A stretch of DNA of 57,908 bases. It comes from Mariprofundaceae bacterium. GTDB lineage: Bacteria; Pseudomonadota; Zetaproteobacteria; Mariprofundales; Mariprofundaceae. The notes beneath the pieces are model-generated. The model did not search any database. It was not told where the DNA came from and worked only from the letters and a program-made list of their open reading frames with translations. Each line of letters starts with the position of its first letter. Position 1 is the stretch's first letter. Position numbers and translations under genes: made by a program. The stretch covers positions 1 to 57,908 of the forward strand of contig WFOK01000069.1 in assembly GCA_015488115.1 (NCBI GenBank). Direction: 5' to 3'. Below, one piece after another: positions 41,573 to 50,337 of this stretch.

Positions 41573-43933
41573 ATGCCGCGTTTTGAATTTGTAGCCTCAT
41601 CGGATATCGAGGAGTTTGAGCGGGGGTGGCGGGCGTTCCGTGAAGGGCGCATGAGCGAGGAGCGCTTTACCCCATTCCGCCTTCAGATGGGCATCTACGG
41701 GCAGCGCCAGGAAGGCGTGCAGATGGTGCGCGTCAAGCTGCCGGGGGGGCGGCTTTCCCCAGATCAGCTTGAGGTTATCGCTGACTGTGTCGAACAGTTC
41801 TCCGGACGCCTGCCAAGTGACGGGAGTCTGAAGGAGGCTCCGCCGAAACTGGCGCATGTGACCACGAGACAGGATATCCAGATGCATTTTGTCGCCCTGG
41901 ATGATGTTCCTGCCGTTTTGCGGCGCCTGGCTTCGGCCGGGCTGACGACGCGCGAGGCTTGCGGCAATACGGTCCGCAATGTAACCGCCTGTTTTCTTGC
42001 CGGTCGTTGCCCTGCCGAGCATGCGGACGTTTCCGTGCATGCGCGGGCGTTTGCTCAGGCCTTCCTGCGTCACCCGCTCACGCAGCAGTTTCCGCGCAAG
42101 TTCAAGGTCAACTTTTCCGGTTGCGTGACGGATTGCGGCCTTTCCGGCATGCATGACATCGGCTTCATCGCCCGCAAGAAGGACGGACGAAGGGGCTTTC
42201 AGGTATGGGCCGCTGGCGGCCTGTCGACCCAACCAATGGGGGCGATCCTGATCGAGGATTTCATCGAAGAGCACGAGATCTTCGTCGTGGGTGAGGCCCT
42301 GATGCGCATGCACTTCAAGTATTCGGACCGCAAGCGGCGGGCCCGCGCCAGGCTGAAATACGTGGCCCAGAAGCTTGGCAAAGACGGCTTTGTCGAGGAA
42401 TACCGGCGCCAGCGCGCGGCCATAGAGGCCATTCATCGCAATGACAGGCCGGTATCCGATGCCGGATGGCGAGAGCCGGATGGTGCGATGCCCTGGTCCG
42501 AGGATGGTGTTGTCCGACAGCATGATGGTCGCTTGGCCATCCTGCTCAACCTTTTCCGCGGAGACCTGACGCCCGAGCAATGCCGGGCCATAGCGACCAT
42601 TGCCAGGGATGCGGGAACCAGGACACTCATGGTGACGGCCGAGCAGGGGCTTGTGATTGCCGACATCGAACCGAAAGAGCGGGATAGGGTTCTCGGCCAG
42701 TTGCATCAGGCGGGGCTGACGACCCGCTACGCACGCGGGATTGCGGATATCGTGGCCTGTCCAGGAACCGAAACCTGCCGGCTTGGCATCACCTCAAGTC
42801 GAGGATTAGCCGAGGCGATGAAATCGGTCGTGGATGCATTGAAGACGGATCCCGCGTTGGCCGGGCTCACGGTCAAGGCGTCCGGTTGCCAGCACTCATG
42901 CGGCCGACACCATATCGCGGACCTTGGCTTTCATGGCTTGGCGAAGAAGATCGGAGGGAGGGCGGTTCCGCACTATCAGCTTCACGTGGGCGGTTCAGGT
43001 CACGCAGGCGAGCCGTTTGCCTTTGCCACCGACCCTGTTCCCGCCAAGCGGGCGCCCGAGGCCGGAGCGGTCATTCTCAAGGCCTATCAGGAAGGCCGCC
43101 ACGAGGGTGAGAGCATGCATGACTGGGCAGCCAGGATCGGTCGCGATGCAATCAATGCGTTGCTGGCCCCCTTTGCCGGCGAGCCAGGGGAGGTTGAGGG
43201 GCTTATTTACGACTGGAACGAGAACGAGGCCTTTTCCACCAAGGGCAACAAGAAGGGCGAATGCGCCGGGGCTGTGCTGTCGATGACCGATGCACTGGTC
43301 TGCGAGGCCGAGTATGAATGGATGCTGGCCCGTGCCCATGCCGATGCGATGTTTTGGGGTGAGGCCCATGCATCGCTGAAGCGGGCCTCGGTATCGCTGG
43401 CCAGGGCCTTTCTGGTTCCTTTCGGAGAGGCGCCGGAAAAAGACGAGGATGTCTGGCCGCTTTTGTTTTCGCATGCATCCTCGGATGCAGAATTGCTGCG
43501 CGGGCTCACGGTCGTGCAGGGAGCCTTGATGGCTGTTGATCTGCAAGATCCGGCTCCCGGCATCACGCGGCTGAAGCAGGCGATTGGGGACTGGCTGCAA
43601 CTGGCCAAGACACGCTTTGCTTCCGTGCCCGCATCATCCAGTGACGATGCTGCCAGCAGTCAGGCCCAGGCTGTTCCGGGGCAGACTGCGTCGAGCGATG
43701 AAGTGCCCGTGCTCGACCTGAGTGGCGTGGCCTGTCCGATGAATTTCGTGAAGACGAAAATCAGATTGACCGCCATGCCGATCGGCAGTCTGCTGGATGT
43801 CATTCTGGACGATGGGGCGCCCATCGAGAATGTGCCGCTGTCGCTTGAGGAGCAGGGCCAGGAGGTTCTCTCCAAGCAGCCATATGGCGATGGGCAGTGG
43901 AAGATTCGCATCCGGAAGACTTCGGACCTTTGA
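41573..43933 (+). CDS. Ferredoxin-type nitrite/sulfite reductase fused to a C-terminal TusA domain
   Basis: A 786-residue fusion. Residues ~30-480 are a duplicated siroheme/[4Fe-4S] reductase. The second half has the usual cluster set, C396-x5-C402 and C439-x3-C443. The first half also has one, C140-x5-C146 and C184-x3-C188, where most relatives have lost it. Residues ~565-680 are helical and I do not recognise them. A Ser/Ala linker leads to a TusA domain (~712-786) with the sulfur-carrying cysteine in VACPMNFVKTK (Cys721). Sulfide or sulfane sulfur formed by the reductase could pass straight to the TusA end. No flavoprotein subunit (CysJ) is present, so electrons probably come from ferredoxin. 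ATG 41573 chosen. Confidence 0.88.
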   Translation: MPRFEFVASSDIEEFERGWRAFREGRMSEERFTPFRLQMGIYGQRQEGVQMVRVKLPGGRLSPDQLEVIADCVEQFSGRLPSDGSLKEAPPKLAHVTTRQDIQMHFVALDDVPAVLRRLASAGLTTREACGNTVRNVTACFLAGRCPAEHADVSVHARAFAQAFLRHPLTQQFPRKFKVNFSGCVTDCGLSGMHDIGFIARKKDGRRGFQVWAAGGLSTQPMGAILIEDFIEEHEIFVVGEALMRMHFKYSDRKRRARARLKYVAQKLGKDGFVEEYRRQRAAIEAIHRNDRPVSDAGWREPDGAMPWSEDGVVRQHDGRLAILLNLFRGDLTPEQCRAIATIARDAGTRTLMVTAEQGLVIADIEPKERDRVLGQLHQAGLTTRYARGIADIVACPGTETCRLGITSSRGLAEAMKSVVDALKTDPALAGLTVKASGCQHSCGRHHIADLGFHGLAKKIGGRAVPHYQLHVGGSGHAGEPFAFATDPVPAKRAPEAGAVILKAYQEGRHEGESMHDWAARIGRDAINALLAPFAGEPGEVEGLIYDWNENEAFSTKGNKKGECAGAVLSMTDALVCEAEYEWMLARAHADAMFWGEAHASLKRASVSLARAFLVPFGEAPEKDEDVWPLLFSHASSDAELLRGLTVVQGALMAVDLQDPAPGITRLKQAIGDWLQLAKTRFASVPASSSDDAASSQAQAVPGQTASSDEVPVLDLSGVACPMNFVKTKIRLTAMPIGSLLDVILDDGAPIENVPLSLEEQGQEVLSKQPYGDGQWKIRIRKTSDL

Positions 43934-43957
43934 CGTTCTGTCTGCAGGCCGGGTTCC

Positions 43958-46597
43958 ATGAGCGAGGATAGGCATCCGTTTGCCAATCCCGGCAGAACGA
44001 AGCTTGCGCTGGTCAGCCGCGGCGTCGCCCTGCCGGATGGCTTGCCCGAGTCTTCCCGGTGGGTTTCGCAGGCCAATGCGGCGGAAACGGTTATCGACCT
44101 GCGTTTGCCCTCAGGACATTTCTGTACGGTGCCCGTCGGACAGCGCTACACCGAGAAAAGCCCGATCAGTCTAAGGGTCAGGCCGGGCACAAGCGAAGGC
44201 ATGCTCGAATGGGAAGGAGAACATCTGCCGGTACAATTGCTGCCGGCGCCCACATTCTACAGCAAGCGGACACGCTCGGGTGCCCGCATGGGCAGCTTCG
44301 CGGCGCTGCATGAACGACTGCTGATTTTGCATCCGTTTCTGGGATGCGGCTTTTTTGCCCGCAAGGGCGAGGCCTGCCAGTACTGCCTGTATGATTCCAT
44401 GCTCAATGACGAGGAGCCCCCGATGAGGGATCCGCTCGAGCTGGTCGAGGTCGTTCAGGCTGCCATGGCCGAGCGTGAAATCGATACCGTATATCTGTAC
44501 AACGGTTTTTCACCGGAGCCAGATGCCGGCTTGAGGCGGCTGGTATCGGTTATCGCGTTGCTCAGGCGCCATTTGGGGCATCGCCAGATCGCGCTTGAGA
44601 CCGTAGCTCCACGGCAGCTCTCGGTTCTGGACGACCTTTATGCTGCCGGGCTGGACATCTTCATATGCAATCTCGAGGTGTTTGATTCGCGGCGTTTTGC
44701 CGAGCTTTGTCCCGGAAAGGAAAAGCACGGCGGTCAGGACGCGGTCTGGGCCGCCCTCAGTCATGCCAGAACCGTATTCCGGCCGGGCTCGGTTGTCAGT
44801 CATCTGATTGTGGGCCTGGAGGATCCTGAGTCCACGAAGAAGGGCATGGAGGCACTGGTCGCTCAAGGCGTGGTGCCCCTTCTGGTGCCGTTCCGACCGC
44901 TCCCGGGAACCCCGCTCGCCGAACACCCGCCGGTTCCCCTGGAGCTGTTGGAGCAGACCTTTCTGCATCTCTACGGTCTTCTTGCCTCTTCGCCGTTTCC
45001 CATGCACAGGCTCAGGCACATGGGCAGGGTGTTAACGCCCATGGAAAGCCGCGTGCTCGATGGCTCCCAGGCCAGCCTCGCCGACATGTGGGCGCTTTCT
45101 CCTCTGGGACAGAAACTGGGCGGCTGGGTCAGTGCACTGCGCCGCCAGCTTCGGGCTCCGTTGAATCGGGATACGGTGCAGGCCACGGGCATGGACAGGC
45201 GCCCGATGCTTGTCCTGCTGGCGGAAAACGGGGCCCCCTTTGCAGCACTTGCTTTCCTATTCGGCGCAGCCTTTGCGCTGCTCCAGATTGATGTCCCCGC
45301 GGACCTGCGCTCAGAGGCCTGGAGCACCCTCGTCGTTTTTGGATTATGCCTCGTGCTTTGGATCACCCAATTGCTTCCTCTGTCGATCACATCGCTGCTG
45401 GGCATGGCGGCATTGCCGCTTGTCGGCGCCATGGAAGCCTCGGAGGTGTTTTCCCTGTTTGGCAACCCGGCTGTCTTCTTCATTCTCGGTTCCTTCATGC
45501 TGGCTGCCGGCTTGATGCAGACGGGTGCCTCGGAGCACTTGGCACTGAAGTTTATCGAGCATTTTGGTCGCGGCAGCCGCTCGCTTCTGGCGGCCGTGCT
45601 TCTGCTGCCAGCTTGCATGGCCATGACCATGCCGGAGCATGCCGTTGCAGCCGTTTTTTTGCCCATTGTCTGGCAGATCGTGCGCAGTCTCGGTCTGCGT
45701 GCCCGTCATCCATATGCCCAGGCGCTTTTTCTCTCGATGGCCTGGGGCGCGATTATCGGTGGAGTCACGACACTGCTGGGTGGTGCGCGTGGCCCCCTGG
45801 CTCTTGCACTGGTCGAGGAGATCAGCGGTCATGGCTTTTCATTCATGGACTGGACCCTGGCGGCACTGCCGATTGTGCTGCCGATGCTGCTGGTTGCATT
45901 GCTGGTCCAGCAGCGGTTGGCGCCCATGGATCGCGTGCACATTGAAGAAGCGCATGAATACCTTGCTCAACGAAGGCTGGAGATGGGGTCGATGCCGCTG
46001 CGCGCGCGGTTGATGCTGTTGCTCATGGCCGGAACCCTGCTGGCATGGATCAGCGCTGGTCATGTCATGGGGCTGGCCAGCATTGCACTCGTCAGTGTGG
46101 TTCTGATGTTTGTCCTGCGTCTGGTGGAATGGAAAGAGCTTGAGTCCTCGGTCAACTGGGGTGTTGTTCTGATGTATGGGGGAGCCATTGCGTTGGGAAA
46201 GGCCTTGAGTGATACGGGAGCGGCTTCCTGGTTGGCAGCCCAGCTTTTTCCCGCGGAGGGGCTAGGCGGTTTGGCACTCATGCTTCTTATCGGCCTTGTG
46301 ACGCTGCTGCTGACTGAGAGCGTGAGCAATGCCGCAGCTGTGGCCATTCTGTTGCCTATTGCGTTGCCTGTGGCCGATGCTGCAGGCATGGACCCTGTCC
46401 CGACGGCCATGGCCGTCGGGATCGTGTCCGGTTTCGCCTTCATGTTACCCATGGGAACGCCGCCGAATGCGATGGTCATTGGCACGGGCTGTGTCTCGGC
46501 GGGCATGATGTTTCGGGTGGGCCTTGTGCTTTCCATGGCTGCCATGGCGTTTTATGCCTTGTCCGTTGCCTGGATCTGGCCGATGTTGGGGATTTGA
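43958..46597 (+). CDS. Radical SAM domain fused to SLC13/DASS-type anion permease
   Basis: An 879-residue continuous reading frame with two unrelated parts. Residues ~1-400 form a radical SAM protein: cluster cysteines C130-x9-C140-x2-C143 (GCGFFARKGEACQYC), then VYLYNGFSPEPDAGLRRL, IALETVAPRQ and a late HLIVGLEDP. Residues ~415-879 are an SLC13/DASS permease with about a dozen helices, containing TESVSNAAAVAILLP and the family-specific MLPMGTPPNAMVIGTG. DASS proteins carry sulfate or dicarboxylates with sodium; within this operon sulfate is the natural guess. The C-x9-C-x2-C spacing is seen in Elp3 and YhcC-type enzymes. I know of no established fusion of these two families. The substrate of the radical SAM part is unknown. 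Confidence 0.88.
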   Translation: MSEDRHPFANPGRTKLALVSRGVALPDGLPESSRWVSQANAAETVIDLRLPSGHFCTVPVGQRYTEKSPISLRVRPGTSEGMLEWEGEHLPVQLLPAPTFYSKRTRSGARMGSFAALHERLLILHPFLGCGFFARKGEACQYCLYDSMLNDEEPPMRDPLELVEVVQAAMAEREIDTVYLYNGFSPEPDAGLRRLVSVIALLRRHLGHRQIALETVAPRQLSVLDDLYAAGLDIFICNLEVFDSRRFAELCPGKEKHGGQDAVWAALSHARTVFRPGSVVSHLIVGLEDPESTKKGMEALVAQGVVPLLVPFRPLPGTPLAEHPPVPLELLEQTFLHLYGLLASSPFPMHRLRHMGRVLTPMESRVLDGSQASLADMWALSPLGQKLGGWVSALRRQLRAPLNRDTVQATGMDRRPMLVLLAENGAPFAALAFLFGAAFALLQIDVPADLRSEAWSTLVVFGLCLVLWITQLLPLSITSLLGMAALPLVGAMEASEVFSLFGNPAVFFILGSFMLAAGLMQTGASEHLALKFIEHFGRGSRSLLAAVLLLPACMAMTMPEHAVAAVFLPIVWQIVRSLGLRARHPYAQALFLSMAWGAIIGGVTTLLGGARGPLALALVEEISGHGFSFMDWTLAALPIVLPMLLVALLVQQRLAPMDRVHIEEAHEYLAQRRLEMGSMPLRARLMLLLMAGTLLAWISAGHVMGLASIALVSVVLMFVLRLVEWKELESSVNWGVVLMYGGAIALGKALSDTGAASWLAAQLFPAEGLGGLALMLLIGLVTLLLTESVSNAAAVAILLPIALPVADAAGMDPVPTAMAVGIVSGFAFMLPMGTPPNAMVIGTGCVSAGMMFRVGLVLSMAAMAFYALSVAWIWPMLGI

Positions 46598-46617
46598 GTG
46601 TTTTGGGAGTACAAAAC

Positions 46618-47343
46618 GTGGATGAGCTGATCAAGGAAACATTGTCGATTCTGCGCATGGCCTGGGCCAAGCATGGGGATGGCCTGGTCTATCCATGCAG
46701 TTTCGGCGGCGAGAGCTCGGTTCTGCTGGATCTGATCCATCAGGCGGAGCTTCCCATTCCGGTGCTCACCCTGGATACGGGGCGCCTTCCCCAGGCGACC
46801 TATGACTTCATTGACGAGGTCAGGGCGTTCTACGGCCTGAATGTCCAGGTCGTGTTTCCGGATTGCCGCGAGGTCGAGAAGATGGTCCGGGAGCATGGCG
46901 TGAATCTGTTCCGGCAGTCGCCTGAAATGCGGCGTCTGTGTTGCGAGATTCGCAAGGTGCATCCGCTCAAGAGGGTGCTTGCAGGTAGATCGGCCTGGAT
47001 TACCGGCAGGCGACGGGAACAGTCTCCGGACAGGAAGAGCATCCAAGCCGAGGAGCATGATGCGGTTTATGGACTGACCAAATACAATCCCCTGCTGAAC
47101 TGGACTTGGGATCAGGTCAGGGCCTACATTAGTCAGCGCAAGATTCCATACAATCGGCTTATTGACCAGCATTACGTTTCCATCGGTTGCGAATGCTGTA
47201 CGCGCCCGATTACGGTGGGTGAGGATCCCCGTGCCGGCCGCTGGTGGTGGGAGTCGGAAGAGGCTGCTGCGGAGTGCGGTCTGCACATGGATCCCCTGCG
47301 CGGATATGTGGGTGGAGAAGGATTGGAAGGGGAGGGGATCTGA
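46618..47343 (+). CDS. cysH: Phosphoadenylyl/adenylyl-sulfate reductase, APS-type (CysH)
   Basis: A ~241-residue reductase. The PP-loop is SFGGESSVLLDL (28-39). Cys-Cys at 108-109 (RRLCCEIRK) and C191-x2-C194 (CECC) bind a [4Fe-4S] cluster, which marks the APS-using type rather than the PAPS type. The catalytic cysteine is in ECGLH (Cys220). It reduces activated sulfate to sulfite with thioredoxin. I chose the GTG at 46618, which has GGGAG at good spacing; a TTG at 46594 overlapping the previous stop is possible. No CysC is present, consistent with APS as substrate. The stop overlaps the next gene's ATG. Confidence 0.92.
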   Translation: MDELIKETLSILRMAWAKHGDGLVYPCSFGGESSVLLDLIHQAELPIPVLTLDTGRLPQATYDFIDEVRAFYGLNVQVVFPDCREVEKMVREHGVNLFRQSPEMRRLCCEIRKVHPLKRVLAGRSAWITGRRREQSPDRKSIQAEEHDAVYGLTKYNPLLNWTWDQVRAYISQRKIPYNRLIDQHYVSIGCECCTRPITVGEDPRAGRWWWESEEAAAECGLHMDPLRGYVGGEGLEGEGI

Positions 47344-47831
47344 TGAAGACAGAGACCATGCACGAAAAGTTGTCGATCGTGTGTTTCAGCGGCGACTATG
47401 ACAAATTGCTGGCAGCATTCACGATGGCCACGGGCGCGGCGGCGACCAACCGGCAGGTAACCATGTTCTTTACTTTCTGGGGGCTCAATGCCTTGAAGAG
47501 AAAACATGGGCGAAGCGCGCTGGGGCGCACGCCGTTGGCCAGGTTGTTCAACTGGCTCATGGGCGGCCTGAGCAATCTTCCGCTCTCCCGGCTCAATTTC
47601 GCCGGATTGAGTCCGAGACTGATGGAGGGCATGATGCGCAAGAACAATGTGGCTACGCTACAGGAGTTGATGCAGGCGGCCCGCGAACTTGGGGTCCGCA
47701 TGGTCGCCTGTGAAATGGCCATGCACATTCTGGAGCTTGAGCGCGGCGATCTCATGGATGGGGTTGAGGATATCGTCGGCGTGGCCACGTTTTTGAACGA
47801 ATCCCGTGATGCCCACATCATTTTCATCTAG
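47343..47831 (+). CDS. DsrE2-like (DsrE/DsrF/DrsH family) sulfur-relay protein
   Basis: A 162-residue protein of the DsrE2 group. It has a nucleotide-like N-terminal strand (SIVCFSGDYDKLLAAFTMA), a hydrophobic middle region (VTMFFTFWGLNAL) and the conserved active-site cysteine in VRMVACEMAMHILELERGDL. It ends GVATFLNESRDAHIIFI, a family end. DsrE2 proteins are usually found with TusA and rhodanese in sulfur-oxidising bacteria, where they bind sulfane sulfur. Here the gene sits between cysH and a TusA gene, inside an assimilatory operon. The ATG shares three bases with the cysH stop. Confidence 0.88.
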   Translation: MKTETMHEKLSIVCFSGDYDKLLAAFTMATGAAATNRQVTMFFTFWGLNALKRKHGRSALGRTPLARLFNWLMGGLSNLPLSRLNFAGLSPRLMEGMMRKNNVATLQELMQAARELGVRMVACEMAMHILELERGDLMDGVEDIVGVATFLNESRDAHIIFI

Positions 47832-47842
47832 ACTTCGCTTCC

Positions 47843-48064
47843 ATGAAACACTTTTTGGACATCACGCGTGAGACCTGCCCGATGACCTTCGTCAAGGTCA
47901 AGCTTGCCCTGTCCCGCATGGAGAAGGGTGAGGAGCTCGAGGTCATTCTGAATGAAGGCGAGCCTTTGCAGAATGTTCCCCGTTCCTGCGAGGAACAAGG
48001 CTATACGGTGATTTCGGTGGAGCCATGCGGCGGGGGACGCCATCGGGTCTGGATCCGGAAATAA
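47843..48064 (+). CDS. TusA-like sulfurtransferase
   Basis: A 73-residue TusA-family protein. The carrier cysteine is Cys12 in ETCPMTFVKVKLALSRM; the fold ends with YTVISVEPCGGGRHRVWIRK. The CPM-FVK form differs from the CPxP motif of classical E. coli TusA and is shared with the TusA domain fused to the sulfite reductase in this operon (CPMNFVKTK). The two probably have the same ancestor and related partners. It starts eleven bases after the DsrE2 stop. Confidence 0.9.
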   Translation: MKHFLDITRETCPMTFVKVKLALSRMEKGEELEVILNEGEPLQNVPRSCEEQGYTVISVEPCGGGRHRVWIRK

Positions 48065-48090
48065 AGCAATAGCAAACAGGGGACATGAAG

Positions 48091-48999
48091 ATGAGCAAGC
48101 GAAAACTGACGCAGTTGCAGGCCTTGGAGGCGGAATCGATTCACATCATCCGCGAGGTTGTCGGCACCTTTCGCAATCCGGTCATGCTGTACTCCATCGG
48201 CAAGGACTCCAGCGTGATGCTCCATCTTGCGCGCAAGGCCTTTTACCCGGCGCCGCTGCCTTTTCCCCTGCTTCATGTGGATACGGGATACAAGTTTCCG
48301 GAAATGTACGAATTCCGGGACTGGTTTGCCAAGGAGATCGGTGCTGAACTGATCGTGCACAGGAATGAGAAGGCCATTGCCCAGGGCATGAACCCGCAAG
48401 AGTACGGCGTTGCCCGTTGTTGTGGTGCCCTGAAGACCCAGGCGCTGCTGGATGCCCTGGAGGAAGGCGGTTATGACGCCGCTTTCGGCGGTGCACGTCG
48501 GGATGAGGAGCGCAGTCGAGCGAAGGAGCGCGTCTTTTCCATCCGGGATGAATTTGGCCAGTGGGATCCCAAGAATCAGCGCCCCGAGTTGTGGAACATC
48601 TATAACGGTCAGATTCACGAAGGCGAATCGGTGCGTGTTTTCCCCCTTTCCAACTGGACGGAAATGGACATATGGCTGTACATCCGTCAGGAGAACATTC
48701 CGATCGTTCCCTTGTATTATGCGAAGGAGCGGTGGGTGATCGAGCGTGGCTCGATGCTCATCCCCTTCTATGAGGGTATGGAGGATCAGCTCAGGGAAGG
48801 CGAAAAGCCCACGAAGGTCATGTGTCGTTTCCGGACCCTTGGCTGCATTCCGTGTACCGGGGCTGTGCGCTCGAGCGCCACGACCCTTGATGAAATCGTG
48901 GCCGAGGCCGCTGCTGCCCGGCGAAGCGAACGTGAGACCAGACTGATCGATCACGGTTCGAACACGATGGAAGACAAGAAAAAGGAAGGCTACTTCTGA
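48091..48999 (+). CDS. cysD: Sulfate adenylyltransferase subunit 2
   Basis: The ~302-residue ATP pyrophosphatase subunit of ATP sulfurylase, which makes APS from sulfate and ATP. The PP-loop is [18 protein letters not shown], and the conserved [15 protein letters not shown] and [19 protein letters not shown] are present. Length matches E. coli CysD. I took the second of two near ATGs (48091) because the AGGGGA site is seven bases away from it but only one from the first (48085). CysN follows 40 bases later. Confidence 0.95.
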   Translation: MSKRKLTQLQALEAESIHIIREVVGTFRNPVMLYSIGKDSSVMLHLARKAFYPAPLPFPLLHVDTGYKFPEMYEFRDWFAKEIGAELIVHRNEKAIAQGMNPQEYGVARCCGALKTQALLDALEEGGYDAAFGGARRDEERSRAKERVFSIRDEFGQWDPKNQRPELWNIYNGQIHEGESVRVFPLSNWTEMDIWLYIRQENIPIVPLYYAKERWVIERGSMLIPFYEGMEDQLREGEKPTKVMCRFRTLGCIPCTGAVRSSATTLDEIVAEAAAARRSERETRLIDHGSNTMEDKKKEGYF

Positions 49000-49039
49000 G
49001 CCCAGCGTGTGAGCAGAAAAACAAACGGGGATTGCAATC

Positions 49040-50311
49040 ATGACTGAGATTGACTGGAAACTGAGCCAGGATATTCAACTGTTGCGCCTGGTGACCGTGG
49101 GAAGCGTGGATGATGGCAAGTCCACACTGATTGGCCGCCTTCTGGTGGATACCAAGGGGGCCTTCGAGGATCAGCTGCTTTCGGTGCGTCGCAAGCGCGG
49201 GCCGGCCAAGGAGTCCGAAATTGATCTGGCGATGCTGACCGACGGTCTGGCCGCCGAGCGGGAGCAGGGCATCACGATCGATGTCGCCTATCGCTACTTT
49301 GCGACCCCCAAGAGGAAGTTCATCATGGCCGATTGTCCCGGTCACGAGCAATACACGAGGAATATGGTGACCGGGGCTTCCACGGCCAATGCAGCCATCA
49401 TCCTTGTGGATGCCCGCAATGGCGTCATGCCGCAGACCAAGCGCCATTCGCATATTCTTTCCCTGCTTCAGATTCCGCATCTGATTGTGGCGATCAACAA
49501 GATGGATCTGGTGGATTACAGCGAGGAGGTGTTCAAGGGCATCCGCGACGAGCTCGGTGCTTTTTGCGCCAAGCAGGGCGTGCATGACCTGATCACGATC
49601 CCGATTTCGGCCCTGAAGGGAGACATGGTCACGGTCCGTGGTGATAACATGAACTGGTATGATGGCCCCACCCTGCTCGAGGTGCTTGAATCCCTCGAGG
49701 TTACGGATCACATCGACGAAAAGCCGTTCCGCTTTCCCGTCCAGCTCGTGAACCGTCCGCAGACGCCAGACCTTCCCGATTATCGCGGTTACATGGGGCA
49801 GATTGTGTCCGGCACGATCCGGCCCGGCGAGGAGGTCATCGCCCTGCCATCCATGCAGCGCTCCACGGTTCGGGAAATCGTGACCTACGATGGTAACTTG
49901 GAAGAGGCATTTGCGCCCCAGAGCATCACGCTGACCTTGAACGATGAAATCGATATCTCCCGGGGTGACATGATTGTCAAGCCGGATCAGATGCCGAAAA
50001 AGGAGCGGGAGTTTTCAGCCAATGTCTGCTGGATCGGGGATGAGCCGTTGTCGGTGCGGAAGAAGTACTGGATCAAGCAGACCTCGAATCTCGGCAAGGT
50101 CATGGTCAGTGGCATCGAATTCAAGACGGATATCCATACGCTTGATCGGGTCTCGACAAGCGAGCTTGCCATGAATGAGATCGGCCGCGTGTCGTTCAAG
50201 CTGCAGAAGCCAATGTTTTTCGACAGCTACGCGGAGAACAGGGCTACCGGGAGCTTCATCCTGATTGATACCTTTTCATACAATACCGTCGGCGCAGGCA
50301 TGATCGTCTAG
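49040..50311 (+). CDS. cysN: Sulfate adenylyltransferase subunit 1 (GTPase)
   Basis: A 423-residue EF-Tu-like GTPase that drives sulfate activation with CysD. The P-loop is GSVDDGKSTLIGRLL (about 21-35); G3 is DCPGHEQY and G4 is NKMD. Length matches stand-alone CysN, without the APS kinase (CysC) extension. It is the last gene of the operon and ends 26 bases from the convergent hemW; I see no clear terminator in between. Confidence 0.95.
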   Translation: MTEIDWKLSQDIQLLRLVTVGSVDDGKSTLIGRLLVDTKGAFEDQLLSVRRKRGPAKESEIDLAMLTDGLAAEREQGITIDVAYRYFATPKRKFIMADCPGHEQYTRNMVTGASTANAAIILVDARNGVMPQTKRHSHILSLLQIPHLIVAINKMDLVDYSEEVFKGIRDELGAFCAKQGVHDLITIPISALKGDMVTVRGDNMNWYDGPTLLEVLESLEVTDHIDEKPFRFPVQLVNRPQTPDLPDYRGYMGQIVSGTIRPGEEVIALPSMQRSTVREIVTYDGNLEEAFAPQSITLTLNDEIDISRGDMIVKPDQMPKKEREFSANVCWIGDEPLSVRKKYWIKQTSNLGKVMVSGIEFKTDIHTLDRVSTSELAMNEIGRVSFKLQKPMFFDSYAENRATGSFILIDTFSYNTVGAGMIV

Positions 50312-50337
50312 GAGGGGCTGAGACCGGCTGCCCGACT

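Noticed and set aside
41597-42706. Minus-strand frame of 369 codons over the sulfite reductase
   Set aside because: Antisense shadow of conserved reductase sequence.
46594-46617. TTG start for cysH overlapping the permease stop
   Set aside because: Possible, but the GTG at 46618 has a better-spaced GGGAG site and the family-like N-terminus.
50312-50337. A terminator between cysN and hemW
   Set aside because: The 26-bp convergent gap has no convincing stem with a T-run.
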